In this document: in pieces, positions 63,629 through 64,000 of the stretch
How the letters are laid out: every line of letters begins with the position of its first letter
Position numbering within the stretch: the first letter of the stretch is position 1
Assembly (NCBI RefSeq): GCF_006861775.1
Contig: NZ_VDGG01000016.1
Coordinates: forward strand, 1 to 64,000
Length of the DNA stretch: 64,000 nucleotides
Reading direction: 5' to 3'
From: Psychrobacillus soli
GTDB taxonomy: Bacteria; Bacillota; Bacilli; Bacillales_A; Planococcaceae
The notes under the pieces: generated by a model
Seen by the model: only the letters and a program-made list of their open reading frames with translations
What the model was told of the DNA's origin: nothing
Databases searched by the model: none
Translations under genes and position numbers: made by a program

Positions 63629-64000
63629 TTATGATGTGATCTCTTTTTTAGTAAGCGCATGTATCGCTTCTTCGGTTAAGCCTATTTCTTTCAAAATTTC
63701 TTCTGTATCATTTCCAGTTTGCACACCTGCGAAATGATATTGCGCTTGCTCAGTAGAAAACTTAATAGGAAAAGCAATCTGACGCTGTGTGCCTCCATTT
63801 TTCTTTGGTACAGAAACAATCATTTCTCTTGCCTTTAACTGTGGATGATTTACCGCTTCTGAAAAACTTAATACAGGTTCAATACATCCATCAAAATCGT
63901 CTTCTAAAAAAAGGATCCACTCTTCTAAAGTCTTTTGCTTAATAGCTTTTATTAAAATTTCTTTAAAAGCTAGTTGATCCTCTACAAGCTCACTGCCACT
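63629..64000 (-). CDS. CaiB/BaiF-family CoA-transferase, C-terminal part
   Basis: The last 123 residues of a gene that enters from beyond the window; the frame is open to the edge. The sequence EEWILFLEDDFDGCIEPVLS, SEAVNHPQLKAREMI and the final FSTEQAQYHFAGVQTGNDTEE with LKEIGLTEEAI is the C-terminus of class III CoA-transferases / alpha-methylacyl-CoA racemases. It moves CoA between carboxylic acids, consistent with the downstream acyl-CoA synthetase. Start and N-terminus not visible. Confidence 0.88.
   Translation of the reverse strand, partial: SGSELVEDQLAFKEILIKAIKQKTLEEWILFLEDDFDGCIEPVLSFSEAVNHPQLKAREMIVSVPKKNGGTQRQIAFPIKFSTEQAQYHFAGVQTGNDTEEILKEIGLTEEAIHALTKKEITS

Overview
The window comes from a low-GC, Gram-positive, motile bacillus. 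Gene content and order look most like the Planococcaceae (Psychrobacillus, Lysinibacillus, Sporosarcina and relatives). The clues are MotAB, MreBH, YtxH and YfkK, a PerR-box iron-efflux ATPase, a serine T-box, TPP, purine and preQ1 riboswitches, frequent TTG/GTG starts behind strong Shine-Dalgarno (SD) sequences, and dispersed GC-rich intergenic repeats. Genus assignment is inference. There are no rRNA or tRNA genes, prophage, CRISPR array or biosynthetic island; this is chromosomal core and near-core DNA.

Layout. 0-12.8 kb: truncated IS transposase at the edge, fumarase, PfeT-type Fe(II) ATPase under a perfect PerR box, YihY and YtxH with a SigB-like promoter, an amino-acid/Na+ symporter, pseudouridine catabolism (psuK-psuG), motA-motB, an M29 aminopeptidase. 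12.8-20.8 kb: MreBH, carbonic anhydrase, GNAT, PepF, TspO-like protein, methionine aminopeptidase, thiamine transporter ThiT under a TPP riboswitch. 20.8-29.8 kb: M20 deacylase, DUF4870 with a tiny cationic peptide, GDSL lipase, a second M29 aminopeptidase, DEAD-box helicase, FbpA-like peptide, VanZ, ATPase, DUF3298, DUF2935, HAD phosphatase. 29.8-34.7 kb: serine pathway (class V aminotransferase-serA under a Ser T-box, facing the HAD phosphatase, a candidate SerB) and aspartokinase. 34.7-48.4 kb: Nudix-GNAT fusion, MFS, guanine-riboswitch xpt, DAO oxidase/S66 peptidase, YpfJ, dapF, a WalR-like site before a LysM-3D wall protein, polysaccharide deacetylase, MBL/LTD lipoprotein, preQ1-controlled queT. 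48.4-58.8 kb: OpuC-like osmolyte ABC system, luciferase-like oxidoreductase, MCP, MhqO-like dioxygenase, ornithine-cyclodeaminase-like enzyme, MHS transporter, XRE-cupin regulator. 58.9-64 kb: two decayed esterase genes, purine-riboswitch pbuG, acyl-CoA synthetase and a CaiB-type CoA-transferase that runs off the end.

Metabolic themes. Serine, DAP/lysine, purine salvage, thiamine and queuosine-precursor uptake are each under visible RNA control. Metal/oxidative stress (PerR), general stress (SigB-like) and wall homeostasis (WalR-like) are visible at DNA level.

The most unusual content is intergenic. A mosaic MITE-like family (7 copies) has terminal inverted repeats resembling TATAGGGATAATGC, and five copies carry arrays of AGCAAYCAA motifs phased every 20-21 bp. 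A second family of GGTGCC-x-GGCACC palindromes occurs four times. An orphan RNA-like locus at 35.9-36.0 kb has complementary segments predicting a pseudoknot. I did not find a large undescribed gene system; these elements are the best candidates for something new.
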